The notes below the pieces were generated by a model that ran no database searches, was not told the DNA's origin, and saw only the letters and a program-made list of their open reading frames with translations. Both the position numbers and the translations under genes were made by a program. Below, piece by piece: positions 17,254 to 26,438 of a stretch of 64,000 nt of DNA. Numbering within the stretch: the stretch's first letter is position 1; the number at the start of each line of letters is the position of its first letter. This stretch comes from Pseudomonadota bacterium (lineage in GTDB: Bacteria; Pseudomonadota; Alphaproteobacteria; Rhodobacterales; Rhodobacteraceae): the NCBI GenBank assembly GCA_020161655.1, contig JAIUPC010000012.1, forward strand, positions 1-64,000, written 5' to 3'.

Positions 17254-18396
17254 ATGAGCGATCACGACGTGCGGGGGCAGGCGCGCGGCCCCGTGACCAT
17301 CGACGGCGCGGAGCTGCGTCTGGTCCGGCTGCCGCTCGTCACGCCCTTCGTCATCGCCACCGGGACCATGCGTGAGAAGGTCTTCCCGCTGGTCCGGCTC
17401 TTTTCCTCAGGTTTCGAGGGGGTCGCCGAAGGGGTGATGGACCCCTTGCCGGATTATCTTGAGGAAACCACCGCCGGGGCGGTGGAGTTCCTGTCCGCCG
17501 TCCTTCTGCCCTCTGTCGTCGGCAAGAGCTTTGCCAACCCCGAGGCACTGGCGCGGCATCTGGCGCCCTGGCGCGCGAACCACATGGCGCGGGCGACGGT
17601 CGAGATGGCCTTCTGGGACCTCTGGGCGCGCTCGCTTCACCTGCCGCTCCAGACCCTTCTTGGCGGTGAGGGCGAGGCGATCGACGTCGGCGTATCGCTC
17701 GGCATCGCCCCGGTCGATACCACCATCGGTCGGGTCAGGGACCATCTCGATCAGGGCTACAAGCGCATCAAGCTGAAGGTCTGCCAGGGCCATGACATCG
17801 CCTTTGTCCGTGCGGTGCGCGAGGCCTTCCCGGAGGCCAAGCTGACGGTCGACGCCAATTGCGACTACACGCTCGCCGACAGCGCGCTTCTGGCGCGGCT
17901 CGACGATTTCGCGCTGGACTATGTCGAACAGCCCTTGGCCTGGGACGACATCCACGACCACGCCGCCTTGCAGGCGCGGATGCGGACGCCGCTTTGCCTT
18001 GACGAGTCGATCCGCACCCCGGCCCATGCAAGGAAGGCGCTGCAATCGGATGCGGCGCGGGTCATCAACATCAAGGTCGGGCGATCCGGCGGGCATTGCA
18101 ATGCGAAGGCCATCCATGACCTTTGCGCCGCCTTCGACGTGCCGGTCTGGTGCGGCGGGATGCTGGAAGGCGGTATCGGTCGCGCCCACAACATCCACCT
18201 TTCGACCCTGCCGAACTTCACCAAGCCGGGCGATACGTCGTCCGCCAGCCGCTATTTCCACCGCGACATCATCGTGGAGAAGCTTGAGGCGGTCGGAGGC
18301 CGGATGCCGGTGCCGAAGGGGGCAGGGACGGGCGTCACTCTCGACCACGATTTCCTCGCCAGCGTCAGCACCGATCTCAGGAGGTTCGACCGTTGA
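17254..18396 (+). CDS. N-acylamino-acid racemase (enolase superfamily, MenC/NSAR type)
   Basis: The 380-aa TIM-barrel enzyme is related to o-succinylbenzoate synthase and N-succinylamino-acid racemase. Catalytic residues are in place: KLK pair (173/175), VDAN Asp 200, VEQP Glu 225, LDES Asp 250/Glu 251 and the general base Lys 274 in NIKVGRSGG. WCGGMLEGGIGRAHN is the family signature. The start MSDHDVRG follows an AGGGGGACGG site. The next gene, an acyltransferase, overlaps its stop. No other menaquinone genes are present, so the racemase role is more likely than OSB synthesis. Confidence 0.88.
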   Translation: MSDHDVRGQARGPVTIDGAELRLVRLPLVTPFVIATGTMREKVFPLVRLFSSGFEGVAEGVMDPLPDYLEETTAGAVEFLSAVLLPSVVGKSFANPEALARHLAPWRANHMARATVEMAFWDLWARSLHLPLQTLLGGEGEAIDVGVSLGIAPVDTTIGRVRDHLDQGYKRIKLKVCQGHDIAFVRAVREAFPEAKLTVDANCDYTLADSALLARLDDFALDYVEQPLAWDDIHDHAALQARMRTPLCLDESIRTPAHARKALQSDAARVINIKVGRSGGHCNAKAIHDLCAAFDVPVWCGGMLEGGIGRAHNIHLSTLPNFTKPGDTSSASRYFHRDIIVEKLEAVGGRMPVPKGAGTGVTLDHDFLASVSTDLRRFDR

Positions 18397-19121
18397 GCGA
18401 CGTGACCTTGCGCGACCTTCACGGCATGGCCGAGTTCCTCGCGGCGGAACGGCTGCAACGCGCGGTCTGGGGCCAGGATGACAGCCCCGATCCCGCCGAC
18501 CTGATGATGGTGGTGCAGGCCGAGGGCGGGCTTTGCGCCGGCGCTTTCCGGGGCGGCGACCTCATCGGCTATGTCTTCGGCTTCCCGACGCGCGATCCTG
18601 GGGTCCAGCATTCGCACCGGCTGGCGGTGGCCTCCGAAGCGCGGGGGCTGAAGCTTGGCGTCAGGCTCAAATGGTATCAGCGGGACTGGTGCCTGAGGCA
18701 TGGGGTCGGGCTGGTGCGGTGGACCTTCGATCCCCTGCGGCGCACCAATGCGACGCTGAACATCGACACGCTTGGCGCCTCTGGCAATGTCTACCACACC
18801 GACTATTACGGCGACATGGCGGGCATCAACGCCGGCGCGCCCTCCGACCGGCTGTCGGTCGAATGGCGGCTCGATGCGCTGGGCGTCAAGGCTCGGGCCG
18901 AAGGCCAACGGCCCCGGCCCGGTGCGGGCGGCATCAAGGCCCGCGTCAACATCCCGGCAGATTTTGCGGCGCTCCTGTCCGGGGCGTCGGAGGTTGCACT
19001 TTCCGAACGCCTTCGCGTCCGCGACAGCCTTCAGGCGGCCTTCGCCGACGGGCTTGAGATCGGCGGGTTTGACCGCGAGACGGGCGATTACCTGCTCGTG
19101 AAGCGCGGCGCGGCGACCTAG
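18393..19121 (+). CDS. GNAT-family acyltransferase paired with the racemase
   Basis: The 242-aa predicted acetyl/succinyltransferase (COG3375-like) starts at a TTG that overlaps the racemase stop (TTGA), with a strong AGGAGG eight bases before it. The GNAT core is recognisable in GDLIGYVFGFPTRDP, SHRLAVASEARGLKLGVRL and WTFDPLRRTNATLNIDTLGA. In Geobacillus, NSAR and such a GNAT protein act in sequence: the GNAT succinylates D-amino acids and the racemase turns the N-succinyl-D form into the L form for hydrolysis. The tight pairing here suggests the same use. The desuccinylase is not in the window. Confidence 0.85.
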   Translation: MSDVTLRDLHGMAEFLAAERLQRAVWGQDDSPDPADLMMVVQAEGGLCAGAFRGGDLIGYVFGFPTRDPGVQHSHRLAVASEARGLKLGVRLKWYQRDWCLRHGVGLVRWTFDPLRRTNATLNIDTLGASGNVYHTDYYGDMAGINAGAPSDRLSVEWRLDALGVKARAEGQRPRPGAGGIKARVNIPADFAALLSGASEVALSERLRVRDSLQAAFADGLEIGGFDRETGDYLLVKRGAAT

Positions 19122-20605
19122 AGCCCGGCGTTCCGCTTCAGACGGTCGCCGACCAGCTTCCCGACCTCCTGCGGTTCTCCGGGTTCCTTCGGCACTCCGG
19201 TCTGGGCATACTGGTAGTAGAGCGCGGCGACTTCCTCTCCCTGCGCCCAGCATTCTTCATGCAGGCCCGATCCGTGGGTCCAGCCGCCGGCGTAATAGAT
19301 GTTCTCCATGCCCTGCAGCGAATGAATCTGCGACTGCGCCTGCAGCGTGGCGAAGTCGAAGTTGTTGTGGCGGAGGTTCGCGACGGCGGGATTGCCGCCC
19401 GCATCCTTCAGGATCATGTTCTCCGGGATCGGCTTGTGCGGGTTGCAGGAGACGAAGAACTGCGGCAGCCCGAACTGATCGTAGGCGGGATTGGCCGCGT
19501 CATTCTGGTGGCGATTGGCCACGTAGTTGATGACATAGGGTTTCAGCCCGGCCGAGCCGGGATCGTGGATCAGGATGTTGTAGGTGCACCAGCAGTTCGA
19601 GTTGACCGGCAACACCCGGCTGTCGGTATGGGCAACCGAGATGCCGTTGTTGTAGCGGATGGCGCCCATGACCGCGCTGGCGGGCGCAGGCATGCCGATG
19701 AAGGCGGTCAGGCAATCGTCGGCATGGGCGGCAAGAACGATGGTTGTCGCCATGGTCTGAGTTGGATTGTCGCTGTAATCCTGGACCAGATACATCGGGT
19801 CTGCGGTCCTGACCTGGGCGATGACCGCCTGATAGTTCAGCATGAAGGTGATGTTGGGCATGTTCCTTTGCATGTACCCGACCAGGGCCGTGATCCAAGC
19901 ACTGGCACCGTCCACGAAATAGCAGCGGTACGCGGGCTGGCCGCCCGCACCCTCCTGTATGGCGTAGTAATGCATGACGGCGAGAAAGGGCATGCTGCGC
20001 GGTCCAAGCTCCGACACGAAATACATGCCGTTGATCCGCGGATAGATCACAAGGGGGCCGAGGTCGGGGTCCCAGGGCGGGGTCTGCAGCGGGCCCTGTT
20101 CGTTGATGTACTTCTCGATCGTGTAGTTCTGGAACTTCGTCGCATTCTTGGTGGCGTCATTCCCGGCCACGGTCATGAAACTGTTGGCCGAGTCCAGGAG
20201 GCTCTGGCTCATCCCCGTGCCCCACCAGGGAACGGAGTTGTCGGTGAAGGCAAGGCTGCCGTCGGCGGTGAAATAGCAGGTCGTGTCCTCAAGCGGCTTG
20301 TAGTCCACGCCCTGCTTGAAGCCGATGGTGTTCATCACGCTGACGATCTTCGTGTAGGCGGTCACGTTGAAGTCGTTGACGCCAAGATCGCACCAGCGGT
20401 CCAGCGGCTTGCCATCCGGGCCGGTGCCGAAGGTGAAGCTGAACGTATCCGCATTGCCTCCCCAGCGGCCCGAGGCTTCCGCGAGCATGATGCTGGGCGG
20501 CTTGCCCCCATTCTGCAGCGCCTGCGCCGTCAGGTTCCAGGCCACGGCAAGCCCGCCCACGCCGCCACCGACCACCACCACATCCACATTTGCTGGAGCC
20601 ACCAT
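19118..20605 (-). CDS. FAD-dependent amine-oxidase-like oxidoreductase
   Basis: The 495-aa flavoprotein has an N-terminal Rossmann motif DVVVVGGGVGGLAVAWNL and the second dinucleotide element EASGRWGGNADTF. A C-terminal FAD-contact segment reads MENIYYAGGWTHGSGLHEEC. The region DLGVNDFNVTAYTKIVSVMN recalls the predicted NAD/FAD-binding protein family COG2907. The substrate is unknown. The start MVAPANVD has GGGAGA six bases upstream. The 3' end overlaps the convergent GNAT gene by four bases. It follows the large cyclase gene by 40 bases and is probably co-transcribed with it. Confidence 0.8.
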   Translation of the reverse strand: MVAPANVDVVVVGGGVGGLAVAWNLTAQALQNGGKPPSIMLAEASGRWGGNADTFSFTFGTGPDGKPLDRWCDLGVNDFNVTAYTKIVSVMNTIGFKQGVDYKPLEDTTCYFTADGSLAFTDNSVPWWGTGMSQSLLDSANSFMTVAGNDATKNATKFQNYTIEKYINEQGPLQTPPWDPDLGPLVIYPRINGMYFVSELGPRSMPFLAVMHYYAIQEGAGGQPAYRCYFVDGASAWITALVGYMQRNMPNITFMLNYQAVIAQVRTADPMYLVQDYSDNPTQTMATTIVLAAHADDCLTAFIGMPAPASAVMGAIRYNNGISVAHTDSRVLPVNSNCWCTYNILIHDPGSAGLKPYVINYVANRHQNDAANPAYDQFGLPQFFVSCNPHKPIPENMILKDAGGNPAVANLRHNNFDFATLQAQSQIHSLQGMENIYYAGGWTHGSGLHEECWAQGEEVAALYYQYAQTGVPKEPGEPQEVGKLVGDRLKRNAGL

Positions 20606-20645
20606 TCCCGATCTCCCTTGCTGGATTGCTCTCACTTCACGTCGT

Positions 20646-23600
20646 TCATGCCTTCTCTTCTGCCCCGGCCAGCATTCGCCCGATGTGCTGTCGGGCGGTG
20701 ATAAGCCCGGCGCGCTCCGCTTCGGCGGCAAGCCGGCCGAGCCTCTGTGCTGCATCGTGGTGGTTGTCGAGAAGGTCCGCGCCGGCGCGGCCGAAGGCGA
20801 CGTAGAAGTCCGACCAGGGCGTGGGTTCGGCGGAAGTGTACTCAGACAGCGCATCGCAATAGCGCCGCGCCCGTGCGACCTCGCCCCGGTTCAGGCAGCC
20901 GATGATGCCGTAGACGTAGAAGCGGAAGTAGTTGTGGCCGACGCAGCCGGCCTTGAGAAGCGCCTCGCCTTCATCGAGAAGCGCCGCTGCGGCGGGACCG
21001 TCCTTCGTCCAGGCCGTCGTGGCAAGAACCCACGGGCCGATGAAGGTCATGGCGCCGAGGTCGCGTGTCTGCGCCAGAACCTCATCGGCGACCGCCGCCG
21101 CTTCGTTTTGATGGCCTTCCGAAACGAGGATGCGGACGAGGGTTTCCTTCAGAAAGGGCTCGAAGCGCTTGGCGCCAAGCTGGCGGGCGGCCTCAAGTCC
21201 GCGTTCGACCTCGGCCCGCGCCTCGTCGCGCCGGGCAAGCGACTGGAGAAGCCATCCCGCCGTCAGCCTCGACACGATCTCGGGCCGCAACTGGCCGACA
21301 TCGCTCGCAAGCTCGGCCGACCGCCGGGCCTCGTGCAGCGCCGCCTCTGTCTGGTTCATGTAGATCTTGACGGTGCCGAGCATGAAGCGGTTCGCGGCCT
21401 CCACCGCGCCAAGGTCGTAGCGGTTGCAAAGGTCGAGGCATTTCTCAAAGACGCCATGCGCCCGGAACATGCGGCCTTGCGCATAATAGGCGTCGCCCTG
21501 ACCGCTAAGCGCCCGCGCCATCAGTTCGGGGTCGCCAACCCTCTCGGCGTGGTCGAGCGCGATGCTGTGCGCTTCAAGGCAGCCGCGGAAATCCCCCCTC
21601 GGAAAGCAGATCGCGCCCTTGAGGTAATGGAGTTTCGAGAGGTTGGCATATTGCGCGTTGGCCTCGGCAATCGCCACCGCCTCGGCGATTATCGACTGCG
21701 TCTCATCCAGGCGGTCCATGATGCGCATGGTGCCGATGAGGCCGATCCGCGCGGCGACAACCGCCGCCGGATCGCTGGTGTCGTCGAGGACTGAGCGGAA
21801 GGCGGTGATCGAGGCCTCGCCACGCCCGAGATCGCGCAGGATGTCGCCGGCCAGAAGGTTGAGGCTGGCGCGGACATCGGGGGCCGGGTGGTGGCCGAGG
21901 CCCCTTTCGATAAGCGCAAGGGCCGCCGACATGCGCCGGTTCGCCGAAGCCTCTTCGGCGGCGCGGGCGAATGCGGCCGCCGCCGCCTCGCTTCCGGCCT
22001 TTTCCAGATGTTCGGCATGGAGGAGCGCATCGCTCGGCTCGAACCATGTGGCAGCGCTTTGGTGAAGGCGCTTCAGATCGTTCCTGAGGATCGTCTCATA
22101 GACGCCATCGCGGATCAGGGCATGGCTGAAGAGAAGATCGCTGTCGTATTTGCGCACCAGCCCGGCCTCAAGAAGCGCTCCCGCGTCGTAGATCGGGATG
22201 CCGGCAATCGCTGTCGCCGCGTCGATCCGGAAGCGCTGGCCGATGACGGCGGCGGCGTAAAGAACGTTGCGGTCATCCGCAGAAAGCCGGTCGATCTTGG
22301 ACTGCACGAGGCTCTGGATCGTTCCGGGAACGGCGTCCACCTCGGCGTCATTGGCGTGATGCAGAAGCTGGGCGAGAAACAGGGGATTGCCCTCGGCCTT
22401 TTCAAGGCAATTCCGGACGAGGTCGGATTTCGGCGCATGTAGCAGGGTGGCAAGCTCGGTCGCTTCTGACTGGCTGAGGGGCGGCAGCGCGAGGGTGACG
22501 AAGCGGACGTCCGGAAACCTTGCGTGCCAGTCGCCATCGAACTGCTGGCTCCCCTCGCGTGAGGTCAGCACCATGAGGACCGGGGCATTGCCGGTGACGC
22601 CGGCGAGGTGGGTGACAAGGCCAAGGGTCTCCGCATCGGCCCAGTGCAGATCTTCCACCGCGATCAGGCGCGGGGCCTTGGCGGCTTCGGCCATCACGAG
22701 GCTGGTGATCACCGCATTCACCGCCTCGGCCAGTTCCCGGTCGCTGAGCGTCCCGACATAGAGCCGCGCCGCGCCTTCGGGCCTGACGCCCATCGCGTGG
22801 CTGAAGATATAGGCCGCCCGTTCGGACAGGACCCCGGTCTGCCGCAAGCCGCGCGACACCGCCTCGATGGCGCTCAGCGTGGCGCCGGTGCTGAGCCCGG
22901 TAAGCTGCGCCAGAAGCGAGCGGACCACGGTTTCCTCGCCGCCAAGGCCGAAGTCGAGAACCAGCATCCGGTGAACGCAAAAGCCCCTGCCGACCGCCCG
23001 CCGCCCGATCTGATCGAGAAGCGAGGTCTTGCCGATGCCGGCCTCCCCGGTCAGGTGGAGGACTTGGCCGTTCCCTTGCGCGAGGCACAGGTCAAGCGCC
23101 CGTTCGGCAAGCCCAAGCTCGGCGGCGCGACCGACGAAGCGCTGGTCGGGGCGGCGGGACCGGAAGCCGAGAAAGCGGTAGGCCGTTACCGGCGTGGCAA
23201 AGCCCTGCGCCTCGACATTCTCGACCGCTTCGGCGTCGATGAGGCCGCGCAGTTCCACATAGGTTCGGTCGGAAATCAGGGTTTCGGTGCCTTCCGCCTT
23301 GTCGGCAAGGCGCGAGGCGAGGTTGATCGTGCCGCCGGTGACGGTGAAGCCGGATTCGGCCAGCGCACCCTGGCCCTTGCTGGAATAGAGCACCCGGCCG
23401 GCGGCGATCCCGACATGGACCGAAAGCGTCTCGCCGTGCATCCGCGACAGGTCGCGCATCACCTCGTGCATCTCGGCGGCGCAGCGGAGCGCGCGTTCCA
23501 GATCGTTGCCGTAGGAAACCGGCGCGCCGAAGACCGCCATCACGCAGTCGCCGATATGCCGGTCCACCGTGCCGCCCATGCGGCGGACGATGCCATCGAA

Positions 23601-23945
23601 GCGGTCGTACATGCCCGAGAGGATGTCGTGCATGTCCTCGACCGCCAGCCGGTTCACCAGCCTGGTGTAGCCGGTGAGATCCGAGAAGAGCACCGCAACC
23701 TCGCGCCGCTGCTCTGTCATGTCCTCGGCGGGGGGCGCCTTGGTCTCCGCCGGTGCTTCCTCGGCTTTCAGGGCCTTGATCGCGGCGAGGATCTTCTTGC
23801 GGTGGCCAAGCGAGGTGACGCCCAATTCCTTCAGGTCGTCAGCCGTAAGGCCGGCGAGGATGTCGTCATCGACATTGTTGTCGCGAAAGGCAGCCAGATA
23901 TTCGGTCAGATCCAGTTCGCGCAGAAGATGTTCGGCCTGAAGCAT
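20646..23945 (-). CDS. SAM domain-class III nucleotide cyclase-ATPase-TPR signalling protein
   Basis: The 1099-aa protein has an N-terminal SAM domain (about 1-65: YLAAFRDNNVDDDILAGLTA, LGHRKKIL). A class III cyclase catalytic domain (about 80-255) follows, with metal Asp in FSDLTGYT (89) and GDCVMAVFG (133) and NLASR (208-212). Next is a STAND/AAA-type ATPase with P-loop GEAGIGKTS (300-308) and Walker B-like LIAVEDLHWAD. A long helical TPR region fills about 620-1090. The usual substrate Lys before the second Asp is Arg (VDRHIGD). It is probably cytoplasmic and multimeric. Ligand-controlled cyclic nucleotide output is the likely role, but activity is not certain. It lies upstream of the flavoprotein. 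Confidence 0.9.
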   Translation of the reverse strand: MLQAEHLLRELDLTEYLAAFRDNNVDDDILAGLTADDLKELGVTSLGHRKKILAAIKALKAEEAPAETKAPPAEDMTEQRREVAVLFSDLTGYTRLVNRLAVEDMHDILSGMYDRFDGIVRRMGGTVDRHIGDCVMAVFGAPVSYGNDLERALRCAAEMHEVMRDLSRMHGETLSVHVGIAAGRVLYSSKGQGALAESGFTVTGGTINLASRLADKAEGTETLISDRTYVELRGLIDAEAVENVEAQGFATPVTAYRFLGFRSRRPDQRFVGRAAELGLAERALDLCLAQGNGQVLHLTGEAGIGKTSLLDQIGRRAVGRGFCVHRMLVLDFGLGGEETVVRSLLAQLTGLSTGATLSAIEAVSRGLRQTGVLSERAAYIFSHAMGVRPEGAARLYVGTLSDRELAEAVNAVITSLVMAEAAKAPRLIAVEDLHWADAETLGLVTHLAGVTGNAPVLMVLTSREGSQQFDGDWHARFPDVRFVTLALPPLSQSEATELATLLHAPKSDLVRNCLEKAEGNPLFLAQLLHHANDAEVDAVPGTIQSLVQSKIDRLSADDRNVLYAAAVIGQRFRIDAATAIAGIPIYDAGALLEAGLVRKYDSDLLFSHALIRDGVYETILRNDLKRLHQSAATWFEPSDALLHAEHLEKAGSEAAAAAFARAAEEASANRRMSAALALIERGLGHHPAPDVRASLNLLAGDILRDLGRGEASITAFRSVLDDTSDPAAVVAARIGLIGTMRIMDRLDETQSIIAEAVAIAEANAQYANLSKLHYLKGAICFPRGDFRGCLEAHSIALDHAERVGDPELMARALSGQGDAYYAQGRMFRAHGVFEKCLDLCNRYDLGAVEAANRFMLGTVKIYMNQTEAALHEARRSAELASDVGQLRPEIVSRLTAGWLLQSLARRDEARAEVERGLEAARQLGAKRFEPFLKETLVRILVSEGHQNEAAAVADEVLAQTRDLGAMTFIGPWVLATTAWTKDGPAAAALLDEGEALLKAGCVGHNYFRFYVYGIIGCLNRGEVARARRYCDALSEYTSAEPTPWSDFYVAFGRAGADLLDNHHDAAQRLGRLAAEAERAGLITARQHIGRMLAGAEEKA

Positions 23946-24209
23946 CCGTCAATCTATCCAGTCGAAAGAAATGCCTGATGCCCGCCGGCGATAAGGCCAC
24001 CGGGAAAAAGTATGACCAGCGCACGGGTTACGGTCACATCTTTGGGCTTGCCCGAGGGTTCGCCCAATGCAGCCGTGCCTCGGAACTGGTGGCTGCAAAG
24101 CAATGCCTGGCAAAGCATACCCGCACGGCGCGATTCGTAACGCCTGATGTTTCGCTCAGAGGTGGAACTTCAGCAGGCAATGCCGGGCGAAAGGTGGCGA
24201 ATTCCCGCC
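23946..24209. other. 264-base intergenic region
   Basis: This gap lies between the epimerase stop and the cyclase start; the cyclase reads away from it. I find no gene, no convincing hairpin and no clear promoter in it. Confidence 0.4.
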
Positions 24210-25211
24210 TCAGCGCACCACGAAGCCGTGGGCGTAGGGGTCGCGGTCGTCGATGAAGATGGTGTTGATGCCGGTCTGGCGCGCCCAGCCGCCGATGGAG
24301 GGGATGATGGCGGGCTTGTTCGCCACCGTCACCGCCGCCTCGACCCGGCCCTTGAAGATCGAGCCGATGATGCTCTCATGCCAGAACTCGTCGCCGACCT
24401 TCAGCTTGCCCTTCGCGGTCAGCTGCGCCATCCGCGCCGAAGTGCCGGTGCCGCAGGGCGACCGGTCGATGGCCTTTTCGCCGTAGAAGACCGCGTTGCG
24501 GGCATGGGCGCCTTTGACGGTCGGCTTCCCGGTCCAGAGGATGTGGGAAAGGCCGCTGATCGCCGGATGCTCGGGGTGGATGAAATCGTATTTCGCATTC
24601 AGCGCGGCGCGGAGCTTCGGCGACCAGCCGACGAGTTCGCCCGCCGAATGGTCGGCAATGTCGCGGAAATTCTTCTGCGGCTCGACGATGGCGTAGAAGT
24701 TGCCGCCATAGGCCACGTCGACGACGATCTCGCCCAGACCCTCGACTTCCGCCGTCAGGCCCTCGGCATGAAGGAAGCCGGGGACGTTGGTCAGGCGCAC
24801 TTCCTCGACGAAGCGGCCTTCCTGCCGGTAGGAGATATCGACCTTGCCGGCGGGCGCGTCGATGGAAAGCCGCCCCAGTTCGCGCGGCGTGATGAGGCCG
24901 TTTTCGATGCCCATGGTGATCGTGCCGATGGTGCCATGGCCGCACATCGGCAGGCAGCCGGAGGTTTCGATGAAAAGCACCGCCACATCGCAATCGGGGC
25001 GCGTCGGCGGGTAGAGGATCGAGCCGGACATCATGTCATGGCCGCGCGGTTCGAACATCAGGCCGGTGCGGATCCAGTCGAATTCCCGCAGAAAATGGGC
25101 ACGCTTTTCGAGCATGGTCGCACCTTCCAGCCTCGGGCCGCCGCCCGAGACGAGGCGCACGGGATTGCCGCAGGTATGCCCGTCGAGGCAGGAGAAGGTG
25201 TGCATGGCCAT
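24210..25211 (-). CDS. 4-Hydroxyproline 2-epimerase (proline racemase family)
   Basis: The 333-aa cofactor-independent epimerase converts trans-4-hydroxy-L-proline to cis-4-hydroxy-D-proline. Both catalytic cysteines are present: Cys 90 in MCGHGTIG and Cys 253 in SPCGTGTSA. A Thr in the second position would indicate a dehydratase instead. HTCGNPVRLV and the DRSPCGTG block are diagnostic. It is the last gene of the three-gene catabolic operon, 2 bases after the dehydrogenase stop. Confidence 0.92.
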   Translation of the reverse strand: MAMHTFSCLDGHTCGNPVRLVSGGGPRLEGATMLEKRAHFLREFDWIRTGLMFEPRGHDMMSGSILYPPTRPDCDVAVLFIETSGCLPMCGHGTIGTITMGIENGLITPRELGRLSIDAPAGKVDISYRQEGRFVEEVRLTNVPGFLHAEGLTAEVEGLGEIVVDVAYGGNFYAIVEPQKNFRDIADHSAGELVGWSPKLRAALNAKYDFIHPEHPAISGLSHILWTGKPTVKGAHARNAVFYGEKAIDRSPCGTGTSARMAQLTAKGKLKVGDEFWHESIIGSIFKGRVEAAVTVANKPAIIPSIGGWARQTGINTIFIDDRDPYAHGFVVR

Positions 25212-25213
25212 GG

Positions 25214-26434
25214 CTAAAACCTTTGCGGCGAGAACGGGGTGAGGTCAATCGCGGGCTGCTGGCCGGTGACGAGATCGGCGACGAGCCGGGCGGTGCCGGC
25301 GGATTGCGTCAGGCCGAGGTGGCCGTGGCCGAAGGCGTAGATGACGCGTGGCGTAGTTCGAGCCCGGCCGATGGCGGGGAGTGAGTCGGGGAGCGAGGGG
25401 CGGAAGCCCATCCACTGCGTGCCGCCCTCGGGCTTCAGGCCCGGCAGGAAGTTTTGCGCCTTCCGCAGCATCGCCTCGGAGCGTTTGAAGTTCGGGGCCA
25501 GGTCGAGGCCGCCGAGTTCGACCGCGCCGCCGACACGGATGCCGGTCGAAAGTCGCGTGATGACAAAGCCATGGCCGCCGAAGGTGATCTGGGTTCTGAG
25601 GTCATAGGCATCGGCGGGCAGGGTGGTGTTGTAACCGCGTTCGGTCTCAAGCGGGATCCTCTCACCGAGGGTTGCAGCCAGACGGTGGGAGAAGGCTCCG
25701 GCAGCGACGACGACATGCGTGGCCTTCAGCGTAGAGCCAGTCGCCAGCCGCACCTCGCCCTCGCCAAGCGCCACCGCCTCCGCGCGTTCGATCTGCCCGC
25801 CTTGCGCGCGGAGCCGTTCGGCCAGCGCCAACGTATAAAGCTTCGGATCGGCGATCGAAAACCAACCCGGAGTGAATGTGCCGTGGGAGAAACGCGGGCT
25901 AAGCCCCGGCTGCACCTCGGCCATTTCTTCCGGCGTCATGTGGCGGAATTGGATCCCATGCGCCTCTCGTGCCGCCCAGCCGGGCAGCGAGGCGTCGAAT
26001 TCGGCCTGCGATTCATAGACCTGAAGGTTGCCGTCCTTCCGTAGCATCGGCAGCGTGCCGGTCGCGGCCAGGAAGGGCTCAAGTTCGGCCTTGGAAAGGT
26101 CCATCAGCGCGGTCTGCGCGGCGGTCGATGCCGCGACTCGCGAAGGCGAACAGGCGCGCCAGAAGCGGTACATCCAGGGTGCGATCTGCAAGGCATAGGC
26201 CGGCGGCACCGACAAGGGACCGAGCGGATCAAGGAGCCATTTCGGCGCCTGTCGCAGGATGCCGGGCGAGGCGAGCGGCAGGATGTCGGTGAAGGCGAAG
26301 GCCCCGGCATTGCCCGCCGAGGCGCCCGCCGCCGGCCCCTCGCGGTCGATCACCGTGACCGATAGCCCCCGCGCCTGAAGCGCCAGCGCCGCCGAAAGCC
26401 CGACGACGCCAGCCCCGATGACGATGACGTCCAT
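25214..26434 (-). CDS. FAD-dependent D-hydroxyproline/D-amino-acid dehydrogenase (DadA-like)
   Basis: The 406-aa flavoprotein of the DAO family has N-terminal DVIVIGAGVVGLSAALAL, the second motif VIDREGPAAGASAGNAGAF, and a C-terminal FAD segment PRVIYAFGHGHLGLTQSAGT. In this neighbourhood it should oxidise cis-4-hydroxy-D-proline to 1-pyrroline-4-hydroxy-2-carboxylate. Electrons probably go to the membrane quinone pool, as is known for related enzymes. The start MDVIVIG is four bases after the deaminase stop; the longer frame overlaps that gene and is rejected. Confidence 0.88.
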   Translation of the reverse strand: MDVIVIGAGVVGLSAALALQARGLSVTVIDREGPAAGASAGNAGAFAFTDILPLASPGILRQAPKWLLDPLGPLSVPPAYALQIAPWMYRFWRACSPSRVAASTAAQTALMDLSKAELEPFLAATGTLPMLRKDGNLQVYESQAEFDASLPGWAAREAHGIQFRHMTPEEMAEVQPGLSPRFSHGTFTPGWFSIADPKLYTLALAERLRAQGGQIERAEAVALGEGEVRLATGSTLKATHVVVAAGAFSHRLAATLGERIPLETERGYNTTLPADAYDLRTQITFGGHGFVITRLSTGIRVGGAVELGGLDLAPNFKRSEAMLRKAQNFLPGLKPEGGTQWMGFRPSLPDSLPAIGRARTTPRVIYAFGHGHLGLTQSAGTARLVADLVTGQQPAIDLTPFSPQRF

Positions 26435-26438
26435 CAGC

